64,000 bases of DNA from NCBI RefSeq assembly GCF_002192455.1, contig NZ_CP021744.1:2510001-2574000 (forward strand), in the 5' to 3' direction. The notes under the pieces were generated by a model, which was not told the origin of the DNA, did no database searches, and worked only from the letters and a program-made list of their open reading frames with translations. This DNA comes from Streptomyces albireticuli. GTDB lineage: Bacteria > Actinomycetota > Actinomycetes > Streptomycetales > Streptomycetaceae. Position numbers and translations under genes: made by a program. Numbering within the stretch: the stretch's first letter is position 1; every line of letters starts with the position of its first letter. Below, piece by piece: positions 43,012-51,722 of the stretch.

Positions 43012-44436
43012 ATGCGCCGTTCCAAAATCGTCTGCACCCTGGGCCCCGCCGTCGACTCCTTCGAGCAGCTGAAGACGCTGATCGAGGCCGGTATGAACGT
43101 GGCCCGCTTCAACATGAGCCACGGGACCCACTCGGAGCACGAGGAGCGGTACCACCGTCTCCGTAAGGCCGTCGAGGAGACCGGCCGCGCGGTCGGCGTC
43201 CTCGCCGACCTCCAGGGCCCGAAGATCCGTCTGGAGACCTTCGCGGACGGCCCCGTGGAGCTGGTGCGCGGTGACGAGTTCACCATCACCACCGAGGACG
43301 TCGCGGGCGACAGGACGATCTGCGGCACCACCTACAAGGGCCTGCCCGGCGACGTCTCCAAGGGCGACCAGATCCTGATCAACGACGGCAACGTCGAGCT
43401 CCGGGTCACCGAGGTCGAGGGTCCGCGGGTGCGCACCATCGTCATCGAGGGCGGTGTCATCTCCGACCACAAGGGCATCAACCTGCCCGGCGCGGCGGTG
43501 AACGTCCCGGCGCTGTCCGAGAAGGACATCGAGGACCTGAAGTTCGCCCTGGCGATGGGCTGCGACATGGTCGCGCTGTCCTTCGTCCGCGACGCCAAGG
43601 ACGTCCTGGACGTCCACCGCGTCATGGACGAGGTCGGCCGCCGGGTGCCGGTCATCGCCAAGGTCGAGAAGCCCCAGGCCGTCGCCAACATGCAGGACGT
43701 CGTCATGGCGTTCGACGGTGTGATGGTGGCCCGTGGTGACCTCGCGGTGGAGTATCCGCTGGAGAAGGTCCCGATGGTGCAGAAGCGCCTCATCGAGCTC
43801 TGCCGCCGCAACGCCAAGCCGGTGATCGTCGCGACCCAGATGATGGAGTCGATGATCACCAACTCGCGGCCGACCCGCGCCGAGGCGTCCGACGTCGCCA
43901 ACGCCATCCTCGACGGCGCCGACGCGGTCATGCTCTCCGCCGAGTCCAGCGTGGGCGCGTACCCGATCGAGACGGTCAAGACGATGTCCAAGATCGTCCA
44001 GGCCGCCGAGGAGGAGCTGCTCTCCAAGGGTCTCCAGCCGCTGGTCCCGGGCAAGAAGCCGCGCACGCAGGGCGGCTCCGTCGCCCGCGCGGCCTGCGAG
44101 ATCGCGGACTTCCTGGGCGGTAAGGCGCTGGTCGCCTTCACCAAGTCCGGTGACACCGCCCGCCGTCTGTCCCGCTACCGCACGGCCCAGCCGATCCTGG
44201 CCTTCACCACGGACGCCTCGACCCGCAACCAGCTCGCGCTGAGCTGGGGCGTCGAGACCTTCGTCGTGCCGCACGTGGACAACACGGACGCCATGGTCGA
44301 CCTGGTCGACGCCGAGCTGCTGAAGCTCAAGCGCTACAGCGAGGGCGACACCATGATCATCACGGCGGGCTCCCCGCCCGGTGTCCCCGGCACCACCAAC
44401 ATGGTGCGGGTGCACCACCTGGGCGAGAGCCGCTAG
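43012..44436 (+). CDS. pyk: Pyruvate kinase
   Basis: 474 residues. Converts phosphoenolpyruvate and ADP to pyruvate and ATP. Motifs in order: RRSKIVCTLGPAVDSFEQL, NVARFNMSHGTH, LADLQGPKIR, active-site VPVIAKVEKPQAVANM (catalytic Lys in IAKVEKP), MVARGDLAVEYP, TQMMESMITNSRPTRAEASD and MLSAESSVGAYP. The C-terminal allosteric domain is complete (TKSGDTARRLSRYR, GSPPGVPGTTNMVRVH). Near-consensus hairpin follows. Confidence 0.97.
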   Translation: MRRSKIVCTLGPAVDSFEQLKTLIEAGMNVARFNMSHGTHSEHEERYHRLRKAVEETGRAVGVLADLQGPKIRLETFADGPVELVRGDEFTITTEDVAGDRTICGTTYKGLPGDVSKGDQILINDGNVELRVTEVEGPRVRTIVIEGGVISDHKGINLPGAAVNVPALSEKDIEDLKFALAMGCDMVALSFVRDAKDVLDVHRVMDEVGRRVPVIAKVEKPQAVANMQDVVMAFDGVMVARGDLAVEYPLEKVPMVQKRLIELCRRNAKPVIVATQMMESMITNSRPTRAEASDVANAILDGADAVMLSAESSVGAYPIETVKTMSKIVQAAEEELLSKGLQPLVPGKKPRTQGGSVARAACEIADFLGGKALVAFTKSGDTARRLSRYRTAQPILAFTTDASTRNQLALSWGVETFVVPHVDNTDAMVDLVDAELLKLKRYSEGDTMIITAGSPPGVPGTTNMVRVHHLGESR

Positions 44437-44458
44437 TCCGCGCGCCCCGGTACGTACG

Positions 44459-44504
44459 ACGGCCGTGGCCGCCATCCCCTCGCGGGGGTGGCGGCCACGG
44501 CCGT
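44459..44504. terminator. Strong hairpin after pyk
   Basis: 21-bp stem with a single T-G wobble (44459-44479 with 44484-44504), loop TCGC, between convergent genes. Confidence 0.75.
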
Positions 44505-44533
44505 TCCCGTCCGGCCCGGCCGGAATCCGCTGC

Positions 44534-45952
44534 TCACTGTTGCGGATACGTTCCCTCGGTGACGTACAGGTGCAGGTTGGGGATGTGCAGCGTCCCGCCG
44601 TACTGACCGCCCTGACGGATCTTCACTCCGGTGAAGAAGATCGGGACGGGCAGCTTCATGCCGGGGATCATGGGCGGCGGGCTGGTGGCGCTGTAGTCCG
44701 CCGGAAGCAGCCCGAGGAGCTTGCCCTTCAGCGACTCGGTGTACATGGTCACCTTGCCGCCCGTGATCGTGGACGTGGTGCCGCGCCCGGCCACGTGGTA
44801 CTGCTTGGCCCGGTCGTTGACGATCTGGTGCAGGTCGCCGATGGACACCGAGTCCGCGGTGAACTTCAGGACGGACTTCTCCTTCCCGTCCACCATCGTG
44901 ATCTTCTTGATCCCCTCGTAGGTCAGACCGCCGAGGGTGAGCTTGTCGGACTCCAGGAACCAGGGGTTGACCGGGAAGGCGTGCCCCTCGTTCCCGTCCA
45001 CGACCTTGGGCGCCGGACAGGGCGGCAGGCCGTCCTTCGCCGAGGCGGAGGGGGACGGGGAGCCGGAGGGTGACGCGGAGGCCGACCCTGACGGGGACCC
45101 GGAAGGAGTCGCCGCCGGGGAGGACGGGGAACGCGAGGCGGACGCGCCGCCGGAGCCCGAGGGCCGGGCGGCGGGGCGGCCGGTCTTGCCGCCCTCACCC
45201 TGGCCGTCGCCGGTGGCCGGCGCGGAGGAACGCGGGGCGGAAGGGGACGGTGAGGGGCCAGGGGACGGCGGTTTCGCACCGGACTTGGAGCCCCCGGTGA
45301 AGATGTCCTTGAGCGCGTCGCCGAGCCCCAGGGGGTCGAGGGGGTTGACCGACTTGGAGGACGAGGGCGACGGGGAGGGCGAGGACGGCGCGGCGGGCGG
45401 CGGCGCGGGCAGCCGGCCGCCCTTGCCGGTGCCGTCACCGGCCTCGTCACCCGTACCGGCCTTGCCGCCGGTGCCGTTCCCACCGCCGGTGCCGGCCTTG
45501 TCGCCCGTACCGGATGTGCCGCCCCTACCCGCCTTGTCCGTACCGGCTTTGTCCGTACCGGCCTTGCCGGATTCTCCGGCCTTCCCGGTGCCGTCGGCCT
45601 TCCCGGCCGCGCGGGCCGCGTCCTCGGCGGAGGCCTTGTCGCGGGCCTCGCCGTCCCGGCCCTCGTCCTTCGCGCCCTCCTCGTTCCCGGCCTCGCCCTT
45701 CCCGGCGTCCGGCTCCGGCGTCCGGTCCGGCACCGTCGCGCACGCACCCTCGAAGGGGTTCGCCGGCGTCGGCTCGGCCCGCGCCAGCTGGGGCGTGAGG
45801 CCCATGCCCATCAGCACCGCGGACGGCATCGCCGCCAGGGCCACCGCCTTGCCCGCCGGCATGTGCAGCCTGGCCAGCAGGTGCTTCCGGGGCGCGGCGT
45901 GCCGGGGACCCGTTCTCACCCGTCCGTTCTCGCGCTCCTCGTCAGTCGGCAC
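44534..45952 (-). CDS. Secreted or surface protein with long low-complexity linker
   Basis: 472 residues, GTG 45952 with GGGAGG upstream, overlapping the end of the preceding gene by 11 bases. A hydrophobic segment near residues 33-57 (GKAVALAAMPSAVLMGMGLT) ends in Ala-rich sequence and looks like a late signal peptide or anchor. Residues ~75-330 are low complexity: Lys/Asp/Glu/Ala, then Gly-Thr-Gly-Lys-Ala repeats (GTDKAGTDKAG), then Ser-Pro-Ser and Gly-Ser-Ala repeats. The C-terminal ~140 residues are a folded domain (GGLTYEGIKKITMVDGKEKS, FTGVKIRQGGQYGGTLHIPN). Last gene of a three-gene surface operon. Function unknown. Confidence 0.85.
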   Translation of the reverse strand: MPTDEERENGRVRTGPRHAAPRKHLLARLHMPAGKAVALAAMPSAVLMGMGLTPQLARAEPTPANPFEGACATVPDRTPEPDAGKGEAGNEEGAKDEGRDGEARDKASAEDAARAAGKADGTGKAGESGKAGTDKAGTDKAGRGGTSGTGDKAGTGGGNGTGGKAGTGDEAGDGTGKGGRLPAPPPAAPSSPSPSPSSSKSVNPLDPLGLGDALKDIFTGGSKSGAKPPSPGPSPSPSAPRSSAPATGDGQGEGGKTGRPAARPSGSGGASASRSPSSPAATPSGSPSGSASASPSGSPSPSASAKDGLPPCPAPKVVDGNEGHAFPVNPWFLESDKLTLGGLTYEGIKKITMVDGKEKSVLKFTADSVSIGDLHQIVNDRAKQYHVAGRGTTSTITGGKVTMYTESLKGKLLGLLPADYSATSPPPMIPGMKLPVPIFFTGVKIRQGGQYGGTLHIPNLHLYVTEGTYPQQ

Positions 45953-46490
45953 GGTGCCTCCCGTTCGTCTCCTTCGTCAGGGACAGCGGGGACCGGTCGT
46001 CCTCAGGGCCCTCGTCGCCCTTCCCGTCAGGCCCGTCCGGAACATCCGGCGCGTCCGGCACGTCCGATCCGTCCCGCCCGGCCGCGGCGACCGGCTTCCC
46101 CGGCACCCAGGAGACGCCGAGCGCGCCGCCGATGAGGGCGAGCAGGAACCCGATCAGGAACGCCCCGAAGTTGGACACCACCAGGGACACGAGCGCGAGC
46201 AGGATCGCCGCGACACCGGCGAAGATCCGCGACTGCCGCTGGAACCAGAGCGTCAGGCCGAGGACGACCAGCAGCACGCCGATGATCAGCGAGCCCGCGC
46301 CGGCGGTGGTGGCCAGGCGGATGTGCAGATCGCCCAAGGTCATGGTCTGGTACGGGATGTACATGATCGGAATGCCGGCCAGCAGAGTCCACAGCCCGCC
46401 CCAGAACGGACGTCGCCCCCGCCATTCCCGGAACGAGGTGCGGGCACTGCCGGATGCGTCTGCCTGCCGGGGTCGCGTGTCGGCGCTCAT
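45942..46490 (-). CDS. DUF6114-like integral membrane protein
   Basis: 182 residues, ATG 46490 with GGAG 9-10 bases upstream. Four predicted membrane helices: GGLWTLLAGIPIMYIPYQTM, GAGSLIIGVLLVVLGLTLWF, IFAGVAAILLALVSLVVSNF and LIGFLLALIGGALGVSWV. A short acidic tail follows (Asp/Pro-rich, VPDAPDVPDGPDG). The small four-helix architecture and the DUF6230-like neighbour upstream fit the DUF6114 family; the name is from recall. Its stop region overlaps the next gene's start. Confidence 0.8.
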   Translation of the reverse strand: MSADTRPRQADASGSARTSFREWRGRRPFWGGLWTLLAGIPIMYIPYQTMTLGDLHIRLATTAGAGSLIIGVLLVVLGLTLWFQRQSRIFAGVAAILLALVSLVVSNFGAFLIGFLLALIGGALGVSWVPGKPVAAAGRDGSDVPDAPDVPDGPDGKGDEGPEDDRSPLSLTKETNGRHRAD

Positions 46491-46621
46491 GTCGTACAGC
46501 TCCTCGGGACTGGCGAATTCGGTGGTACGTGCGCCCGGCGCCGCGCTCCCGGCTGCTGCGGAGCGCGGCGCGGCACGGGCACGGAAGCGTATGGAGGCAC
46601 CCCGCACCCGCGCGGGCGGAC

Positions 46622-47260
46622 TCAGTTGTCCTTGCAGTCGGCGGCGCCCATGCTGACGCCCATGTTGAGACCGGGCAGCGTGAACGAGCCCGCGGAGGTC
46701 GCCCAGGCGCGCTGGCTGACGTTCGTGAACACCACCGACTCGGCCTGCTGTGCGAACGAACCGGGCACATAGCCGCCTCGCTCGCCGTGCTCGCCACCGG
46801 GCTTGGACGGCCCGGGACCCTGGGTGGTGGAGTCGACCGCCACACCGATGTCGACGTTGGTGAACACCGCGTTGGCGTTCATCTCGTCGGCGTCGATGTA
46901 CAGCTTCGTCGCCTTGACCTTGTCCTTCCCGCCACCGGCCTTCAGCTTCATCGAGACCTTGCCGAACGGCGTCGGGATGGTCACCGCCTGGCAGAGCTTG
47001 GTGATCGTCGCGTCGCTGATGCCGACCACGGCGACGGGCTTGTTGCCCGTCTTGGTCACGTCGTTGGCTCCGTACTGGACGAAGCCCGTGCCCTCCAGCC
47101 GCTCCGCGGCGACCTCGAACTGCTGGCCCGAAACGCTGAACGACGCCGCGAGGGCGCCCTGCGCCATCGCCACCCCGATCGCGGCCGTCGCCGCGACGCT
47201 GGGCACCATGACGACGGCGAACCGCCGCCATCTGGTCCCACCACGAGTCTGGGACTCCAT
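46622..47260 (-). CDS. DUF6230-like secreted protein
   Basis: 212 residues, ATG 47260 with AAGGAGG 6 bases upstream, a strong site. N-terminal basic stretch and one hydrophobic segment (FAVVMVPSVAATAAIGVAMA) then ALAASFSVSGQQFEVAAERL. The rest is a beta-rich extracytoplasmic domain (KLYIDADEMNANAVFTNVDI; SFTLPGLNMGVSMGAADC) with two Cys (KLCQ and ADC). Often annotated DUF6230 beside DUF6114 in Streptomyces (recall). First gene of the operon; no enzyme motif is visible. Confidence 0.8.
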   Translation of the reverse strand: MESQTRGGTRWRRFAVVMVPSVAATAAIGVAMAQGALAASFSVSGQQFEVAAERLEGTGFVQYGANDVTKTGNKPVAVVGISDATITKLCQAVTIPTPFGKVSMKLKAGGGKDKVKATKLYIDADEMNANAVFTNVDIGVAVDSTTQGPGPSKPGGEHGERGGYVPGSFAQQAESVVFTNVSQRAWATSAGSFTLPGLNMGVSMGAADCKDN

Positions 47261-47620
47261 GACTTGCCTCCTTCTCGGACGTGCATCTCCGGTGCGGGAG
47301 CCGCGGGAGCGGACCCGGACCCGGGGATGGGAGACGTGCTACGTCCTCGGAGGAAGAGCGCCGCCGCACCCGGTGGCGCGGAACGCCCCGACAGCACCGG
47401 CGATCACCCCCGAGCGACAACCACAAGGCCGCGCGTGTGCGCGACCACGGGGACAGGCACCGCCGCCGGGGCGGAGACCCCCCTGTCCCTGGGCCGCCCG
47501 AAGGGGGCGGGCCCACCCGGTGGGGACCCATGCCCCTGACACCGACCGGCTGCCGCGACGGGGGAATGGACCGAGCTCGGCCGATCGTGGTCCATTCGCG
47601 GCCGGGGCACAAGAGGTTCA

Positions 47621-47634
47621 TTACTAGCGAGTAA
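47621..47634. promoter_or_regulatory. Candidate operator, TTACT-N4-AGTAA
   Basis: A 5-bp perfect inverted repeat with 4-bp spacer, about 360 bases upstream of the DUF6230-like start. Short, so weak evidence alone. Confidence 0.25.
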
Positions 47635-47725
47635 CGAGCCGATAACCAAGGGGTGATGGGTGCGCATCGGCCGACCGTGAGGGATCGCCGCAACGTGTTC
47701 GGAGAGATCTGGAGATAAAAGAAAA

Positions 47726-47745
47726 ACCCGGGCGAATGCCCGGGT
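47726..47745 (-). terminator. Intrinsic terminator of the thioredoxin-domain gene
   Basis: ACCCGGGC / GCCCGGGT stem (8 bp), loop of 4, followed on the minus strand by a TTTTTCTTTTA tract. A textbook U-tract terminator, rare in such GC-rich DNA. Confidence 0.8.
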
Positions 47746-47861
47746 CCTTCTTACGCACGGTAACAGCCCCCGCGATTACCAAGTTTTGGTAAAGCGCGGT
47801 GCTGGTGCCGCTCAGGGTGCCGCCTGGGGCACCGGTGGGCGGGAGCGGAGCCCCCGGCCCG

Positions 47862-48839
47862 TCAGAACAGCGCGCGGGACAGCGCCGTACGCGCCGCGGC
47901 CACCCGCGGGTCGTCGCCCCCGATCACCTCGAAGAGCTCCAGGAGCCGCACCCGCGCGGCGTCGCGGTCCTCGCCCGCGGTCCGCTTGACGGCGTCGAGC
48001 AGCCGGCCGAAGGCGTCCTCGACATGCCCGCCGACCAGGTCCAGATCGGCCGCGGCGATCTGCGCCGGGACGTCCGCGGCGTTCTCCGCGGCGGCCTTGC
48101 GGACCTGCTGCGGGTCCATGTCCTGGACCCGCAGGAGCAGTTCGGCCTGGGCCAGGCCCAGCTTCGCCTCGGCGTTGCCCGGGTCGTCGGACAGGACGTT
48201 CTTGTACGCCCGGACGGCACCGCCCAGGTCACCGGCGTCCAGCGCGTCATGGGCCAGGCCCAGCGCCGCGTCGTGCGGGCTCATCGGGGCGGGCTGCGGA
48301 GCGGCGGGCGCCTCGGCGCCGGCCGCGGCCGGGTCGACCGGCGCGCCCACGATGCCGAAGCGCTGCTCGGCCACCGCGACGAGCTGGTCCAGCACCTCGC
48401 GGATCTGCGCCTCCGGCGCGGCGCCCTGGAACAGCGGCAGGGCCTGCCCGGCCACCACGGCGAAGACCGCCGGGATGGACTGCACGCCGAACTGCTGGAA
48501 GAGCATCTGATTGGCTTCGACGTCGACCTTCGCGAGGACGAAGCGGCCGGCGTACTCCGCCGCGAGCCGCTCCAGCAGCGGGCCGAGCTGCTTGCACGGC
48601 TCGCACCAGTCGGCCCAGAAGTCGATGACGACGGGCACCTCGGCGGAGCGCTGGAGGACCTCCGGCTCGAAGCCTGCCTCGTCGACGTCGAAGACGAGAC
48701 GCTGCGCGCCGGCGGGCGGCGTGCCGCCCTGGCGGGCCTGCTCGGCCCGTGCCTGCTCCGCCTTCTGCTTGGCTTCCCCGGCCGCCTTCACCGCGGCGAG
48801 GTCGACCACTCCACTCATGGACATGTTCCGTGGCTGCAT
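47862..48839 (-). CDS. Thioredoxin-domain protein with TPR-like C terminus (CnoX/YbbN type)
   Basis: 325 residues from ATG 48839 (GGAGG about 8 bases upstream). N-terminal extension ~45 residues rich in Ala/Gln/Lys, then a thioredoxin fold with active site WADWCEPCKQ and cis-Pro in QSIPAVFAVV. The C-terminal half has TPR-like helices (AHDALDAGDLGGAVRAYKNV, AKLGLAQAELLLRV, RLLELFEVIGGDDPRVAAAR). CnoX-type proteins combine holdase and redox protection of client proteins. Cytoplasmic, monocistronic, with its own U-tract terminator. Confidence 0.93.
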   Translation of the reverse strand: MQPRNMSMSGVVDLAAVKAAGEAKQKAEQARAEQARQGGTPPAGAQRLVFDVDEAGFEPEVLQRSAEVPVVIDFWADWCEPCKQLGPLLERLAAEYAGRFVLAKVDVEANQMLFQQFGVQSIPAVFAVVAGQALPLFQGAAPEAQIREVLDQLVAVAEQRFGIVGAPVDPAAAGAEAPAAPQPAPMSPHDAALGLAHDALDAGDLGGAVRAYKNVLSDDPGNAEAKLGLAQAELLLRVQDMDPQQVRKAAAENAADVPAQIAAADLDLVGGHVEDAFGRLLDAVKRTAGEDRDAARVRLLELFEVIGGDDPRVAAARTALSRALF

Positions 48840-49061
48840 GGCCCTATCCTCCCCCCTCCGCGCGGCGATCGGAAAAGCGCGCCGTCGAGGGCGCCCGTAG
48901 CAAGGAGTCCGGCACCGGGTCCCCACCCGGCACCTGTGGTTGTCGCTCTTACGCTACGCCTCGTAGCGTAACTGCAACTCCCGTGCCTCCGGGAGCTCCC
49001 CGGCGAGCTTTTCCGTGATCTGGCTCATATGCGAGGGGCTACCCGGCGGTAAGGTCGCGGC

Positions 49062-49709
49062 ATGACTCACGCCCCTCCCCCAGGGCGCCCCGGGCAGCGC
49101 GGCCAGGGGCGTACGGGCCGGCCGCGCAGCGCCGAGGCCGACCGCGCGATCCTCGGCGCCACGCGCGAGGCCCTGGTCGAGCTGGGCTGGGGGAAGCTGA
49201 CGCTGAGCGACGTCGCGGCCCGCGCGGGGGTCGCGAAGACCACCCTCTACCGGCGCTGGGCGGGCAAGAGCGAGCTGGTCGTGGACGCGGTCGCGGCCCT
49301 CTTCGACGAGCACCTCGACCTGCCCGACCTGGGCAGCCTCCAGGCCGACATCCAGGGCGTGGTCCTGCGGTTCGCGTCGCTGCTGGAGCGCCCGGAGACG
49401 AAGACGGCCCTGATGGCCGTCGTCGCCGAGTCCACCCGCGACGACGCGCTGCGGGCGCGGATCCGCTCCGCGATCGTGGACCGGCAGAAGCAGCTGGTGC
49501 TGATCGGCCGCGAGCGGGCGCAGAAGCGCGGTGAACTCCCGTACGAGGAGAGCCCCGCGGCCGCGGCCCGCCACGCGGACCTGATCTTCGACGTGATCGC
49601 CGGGGCGGTCGTCCACCGCGCCCTGGTGAGCGCCGAGCCGGTCGACGAGGAGTGGACGCGCTCCTTCACGGACCTGCTGGTCGGCGGGCTGGCGGGCCGC
49701 CCGGCCTGA
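49062..49709 (+). CDS. TetR-family regulator
   Basis: 215 residues, ATG 49062. A disordered Gly/Arg/Pro N terminus (~25 residues) precedes the HTH (LTLSDVAARAGVAKTTLYRR) and a TetR_C ligand domain (ALMAVVAESTRDDALRARIR, LIFDVIAGAVVHRALVSAEP). TAAGGT at 49050-49055 ends 6 bases before the ATG, so the mRNA may be leaderless. It is convergent with icmA; its target could be the 28-bp palindrome at 51635-51662, which is speculation. Confidence 0.9.
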   Translation: MTHAPPPGRPGQRGQGRTGRPRSAEADRAILGATREALVELGWGKLTLSDVAARAGVAKTTLYRRWAGKSELVVDAVAALFDEHLDLPDLGSLQADIQGVVLRFASLLERPETKTALMAVVAESTRDDALRARIRSAIVDRQKQLVLIGRERAQKRGELPYEESPAAAARHADLIFDVIAGAVVHRALVSAEPVDEEWTRSFTDLLVGGLAGRPA

Positions 49710-49853
49710 CCGGGACGGCCGCCGGCGGACGCGCCGGACGGCCGCGTGACGGGCGGCTGTGCGGCGGACGGGACCGCGTGCCGGGAGACAGCGCGTGGCG
49801 AGGCCCCCCGGCGGCTGCCGGAGGCCCTCACCACGCCCTGGCCCGGGGGCCGC

Positions 49854-51554
49854 TCAGAAGCCCACCGGCTCCGTGTACGTCCCCCACTCCTCGCGCAGGA
49901 CGTCGCAGATCTCGCCCAGCGTCGCCTCCGCCCGCACCGCCTCCAGCATCGGCCCGATCATGTTCGAGCCGTCGCGGGCGGCGGCCAGCATCGCGGCCAG
50001 CGCGCCGGAGACCTTCGCGTCGTCGCGGGCCGCCTTACGGGCGTCCAGGACCCGGACCTGCTCCCGCTCGACCTCGTGGCTGACCCGGAGGATCTCCAGG
50101 TCGCCCGTGACCGAGCCGTGGTGGCAGTTGACGCCGACGACCCGCTTGTCGCCCTTCTCCAGCGACTGCTGGTAGCGGAAGGCGCTCTCGGCGATCTCGC
50201 CCGTGAACCAGCCGTCCTCGATGCCGCGCAGGATGCCCGAGGTGATGGGCCCGATGGGGTGCCGGCCGTCGGGCACGGCCCGGGTGCCGCGCTCCCTGAT
50301 CTGCTCGAAGATCTTCTCCGCGTCGGCCTCGATGCGGTCGGTGAGCTGCTCGACGTACCAGGAACCGCCCAGCGGGTCCGCCACATTGGCGACGCCGGTC
50401 TCCTCCATCAGCACCTGCTGCGTGCGCAGGGCGATCTCGGCGGCCTGCTCGCTGGGCAGGGCCAGCGTCTCGTCCAGGGCGTTGGTGTGCAGGGAGTTCG
50501 TGCCGCCGAGGACGGCCGAGAGGGCCTCCACGGCCGTCCGCACCACGTTGTTGTACGGCTGCTGGGCGGTGAGCGAGACGCCGGCCGTCTGGGTGTGGAA
50601 GCGCAGCCACTGGGCCTTGTCGGTCTTCGCGCCGTAGACCTCCTTCATCCAGCGGGCCCAGATCCGGCGGGCGGCCCGGAACTTGGCGATCTCCTCGAAG
50701 AAGTCGAGGTGGGCGTCGAAGAAGAAGGAGAGCCCGGGTGCGAAGGTGTCGACGTCCAGCCCGCGGCTGAGGCCCAGCTCCACATAGCCGAAGCCGTCGG
50801 CCAGGGTGTAGGCGAGCTCCTGCGCGGCCGTCGCCCCGGCCTCGCGGATGTGGTAGCCGGAGACGGAGAGCGGCTTGTAGGCGGGGATGCCCCCGGTGCA
50901 GTGCTCCATCAGATCGCCTATCAGGCGGAGGTGGGGCTCGGGCGGGAAGAGCCACTCCTTCTGGGCGATGTACTCCTTGAAGATGTCCGTCTGGAGCGTG
51001 CCGTTGAGCACGGCCGGGTCGACGCCCTGGCGCTCGGCCGCGACCAGGTACATGCAGAAGACGGGGACGGCGGGCCCGCTGATCGTCATGGAGGTCGTGA
51101 CGTCGCCGAGCGGGATGTCCTTGAAGAGGACCTCCATATCGGCGGCGGAGTCGATGGCGACGCCGCAGTGCCCCACCTCGCCGAGCGAGCGCGGGTCGTC
51201 GGAGTCGCGCCCCATCAGCGTCGGCATGTCGAACGCGACGGAGAGGCCGCCGCCGCCGGCGGCGAGGATCATCTTGTACCGCTCGTTGGTCTGCTCGGCG
51301 TTGCCGAAGCCGGCGAACTGGCGGATGGTCCAGGTGCGGCCGCGGTAGCCGGTCGCGTGGAGGCCCCGGGTGAAGGGGTACTCACCGGGCCAGCCGATCC
51401 GCTCGAAGCCCTCGTAGGCGTCACCGGGGCGGGGGCCGTAGACGGGCGCGACCTCGTCACCGGAGAGGGTGGTGAAGTCCGCCTCGCGCTTGCGCGCCGC
51501 GTCGTACCGGGCCTGCCAGCGGCTGCGCCCCGCCTCGATCGCGCTTGCGTCCAT
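49854..51554 (-). CDS. icmA: Isobutyryl-CoA mutase large subunit
   Basis: 566 residues, the known length of IcmA from Streptomyces. Coenzyme-B12 enzyme that rearranges isobutyryl-CoA and n-butyryl-CoA, with a separate small B12-binding subunit (IcmB) not in this window. The residues that separate it from methylmalonyl-CoA mutase are diagnostic: F80 (TIRQFAGFGNAEQTN, where MCM has Tyr) and Q198 (KEYIAQKEWLF, where MCM has Arg). There is no C-terminal B12-binding domain, as expected. meaB, mce and a thiolase lie about 10 kb downstream. A 28-bp palindrome sits 81 bases upstream. Confidence 0.95.
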   Translation of the reverse strand: MDASAIEAGRSRWQARYDAARKREADFTTLSGDEVAPVYGPRPGDAYEGFERIGWPGEYPFTRGLHATGYRGRTWTIRQFAGFGNAEQTNERYKMILAAGGGGLSVAFDMPTLMGRDSDDPRSLGEVGHCGVAIDSAADMEVLFKDIPLGDVTTSMTISGPAVPVFCMYLVAAERQGVDPAVLNGTLQTDIFKEYIAQKEWLFPPEPHLRLIGDLMEHCTGGIPAYKPLSVSGYHIREAGATAAQELAYTLADGFGYVELGLSRGLDVDTFAPGLSFFFDAHLDFFEEIAKFRAARRIWARWMKEVYGAKTDKAQWLRFHTQTAGVSLTAQQPYNNVVRTAVEALSAVLGGTNSLHTNALDETLALPSEQAAEIALRTQQVLMEETGVANVADPLGGSWYVEQLTDRIEADAEKIFEQIRERGTRAVPDGRHPIGPITSGILRGIEDGWFTGEIAESAFRYQQSLEKGDKRVVGVNCHHGSVTGDLEILRVSHEVEREQVRVLDARKAARDDAKVSGALAAMLAAARDGSNMIGPMLEAVRAEATLGEICDVLREEWGTYTEPVGF

Positions 51555-51634
51555 GATCTGTCGTCCGCCTCTCCGCGCCCCGGCGCGAGTGGTAGTGATC
51601 GGCGGCTGGCGCCGCGCGGGCCGCCTCTCGGGGC

Positions 51635-51662
51635 CGATTTACTAGGACGTCCTAGTAAATCG
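51635..51662. promoter_or_regulatory. 28-bp perfect palindrome upstream of icmA
   Basis: CGATTTACTAGGAC (51635-51648) followed directly by its exact complement (51649-51662), without spacer. It lies in the icmA promoter region, so a TetR-type operator is the most likely reading. Confidence 0.65.
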
Positions 51663-51673
51663 TCGCGCAAGAA

Positions 51674-51702
51674 CGCCCCGAACACAAGGGGTGTCCGGGG
51701 CG
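51674..51702 (-). terminator. Hairpin after the DUF3817 gene
   Basis: CGCCCCGAACAC (51674-51685) pairs with GTGTCCGGGGCG (51691-51702), 12 bp with one mismatch, 21 bases past the stop. Confidence 0.55.
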
Positions 51703-51722
51703 TGTGTCGCGAGCCGCGGGGC

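Larger units (their letters stand above)
47261..47861. other. 601-base region between the surface operon and the thioredoxin gene
   Basis: Should contain the promoter of the surface operon. It holds an inverted repeat TTACT-AGCG-AGTAA at 47621-47634 that may be an operator and the thioredoxin-gene terminator at 47726-47745. No supported gene. Confidence 0.45.

Noticed and set aside
48954-49028. 24-codon minus-strand frame (MSQITEKLAGELPEARELQL)
   Set aside because: Protein-like and helical, but no ribosome site and it overlaps the promoter of the divergent TetR gene; not enough to call.
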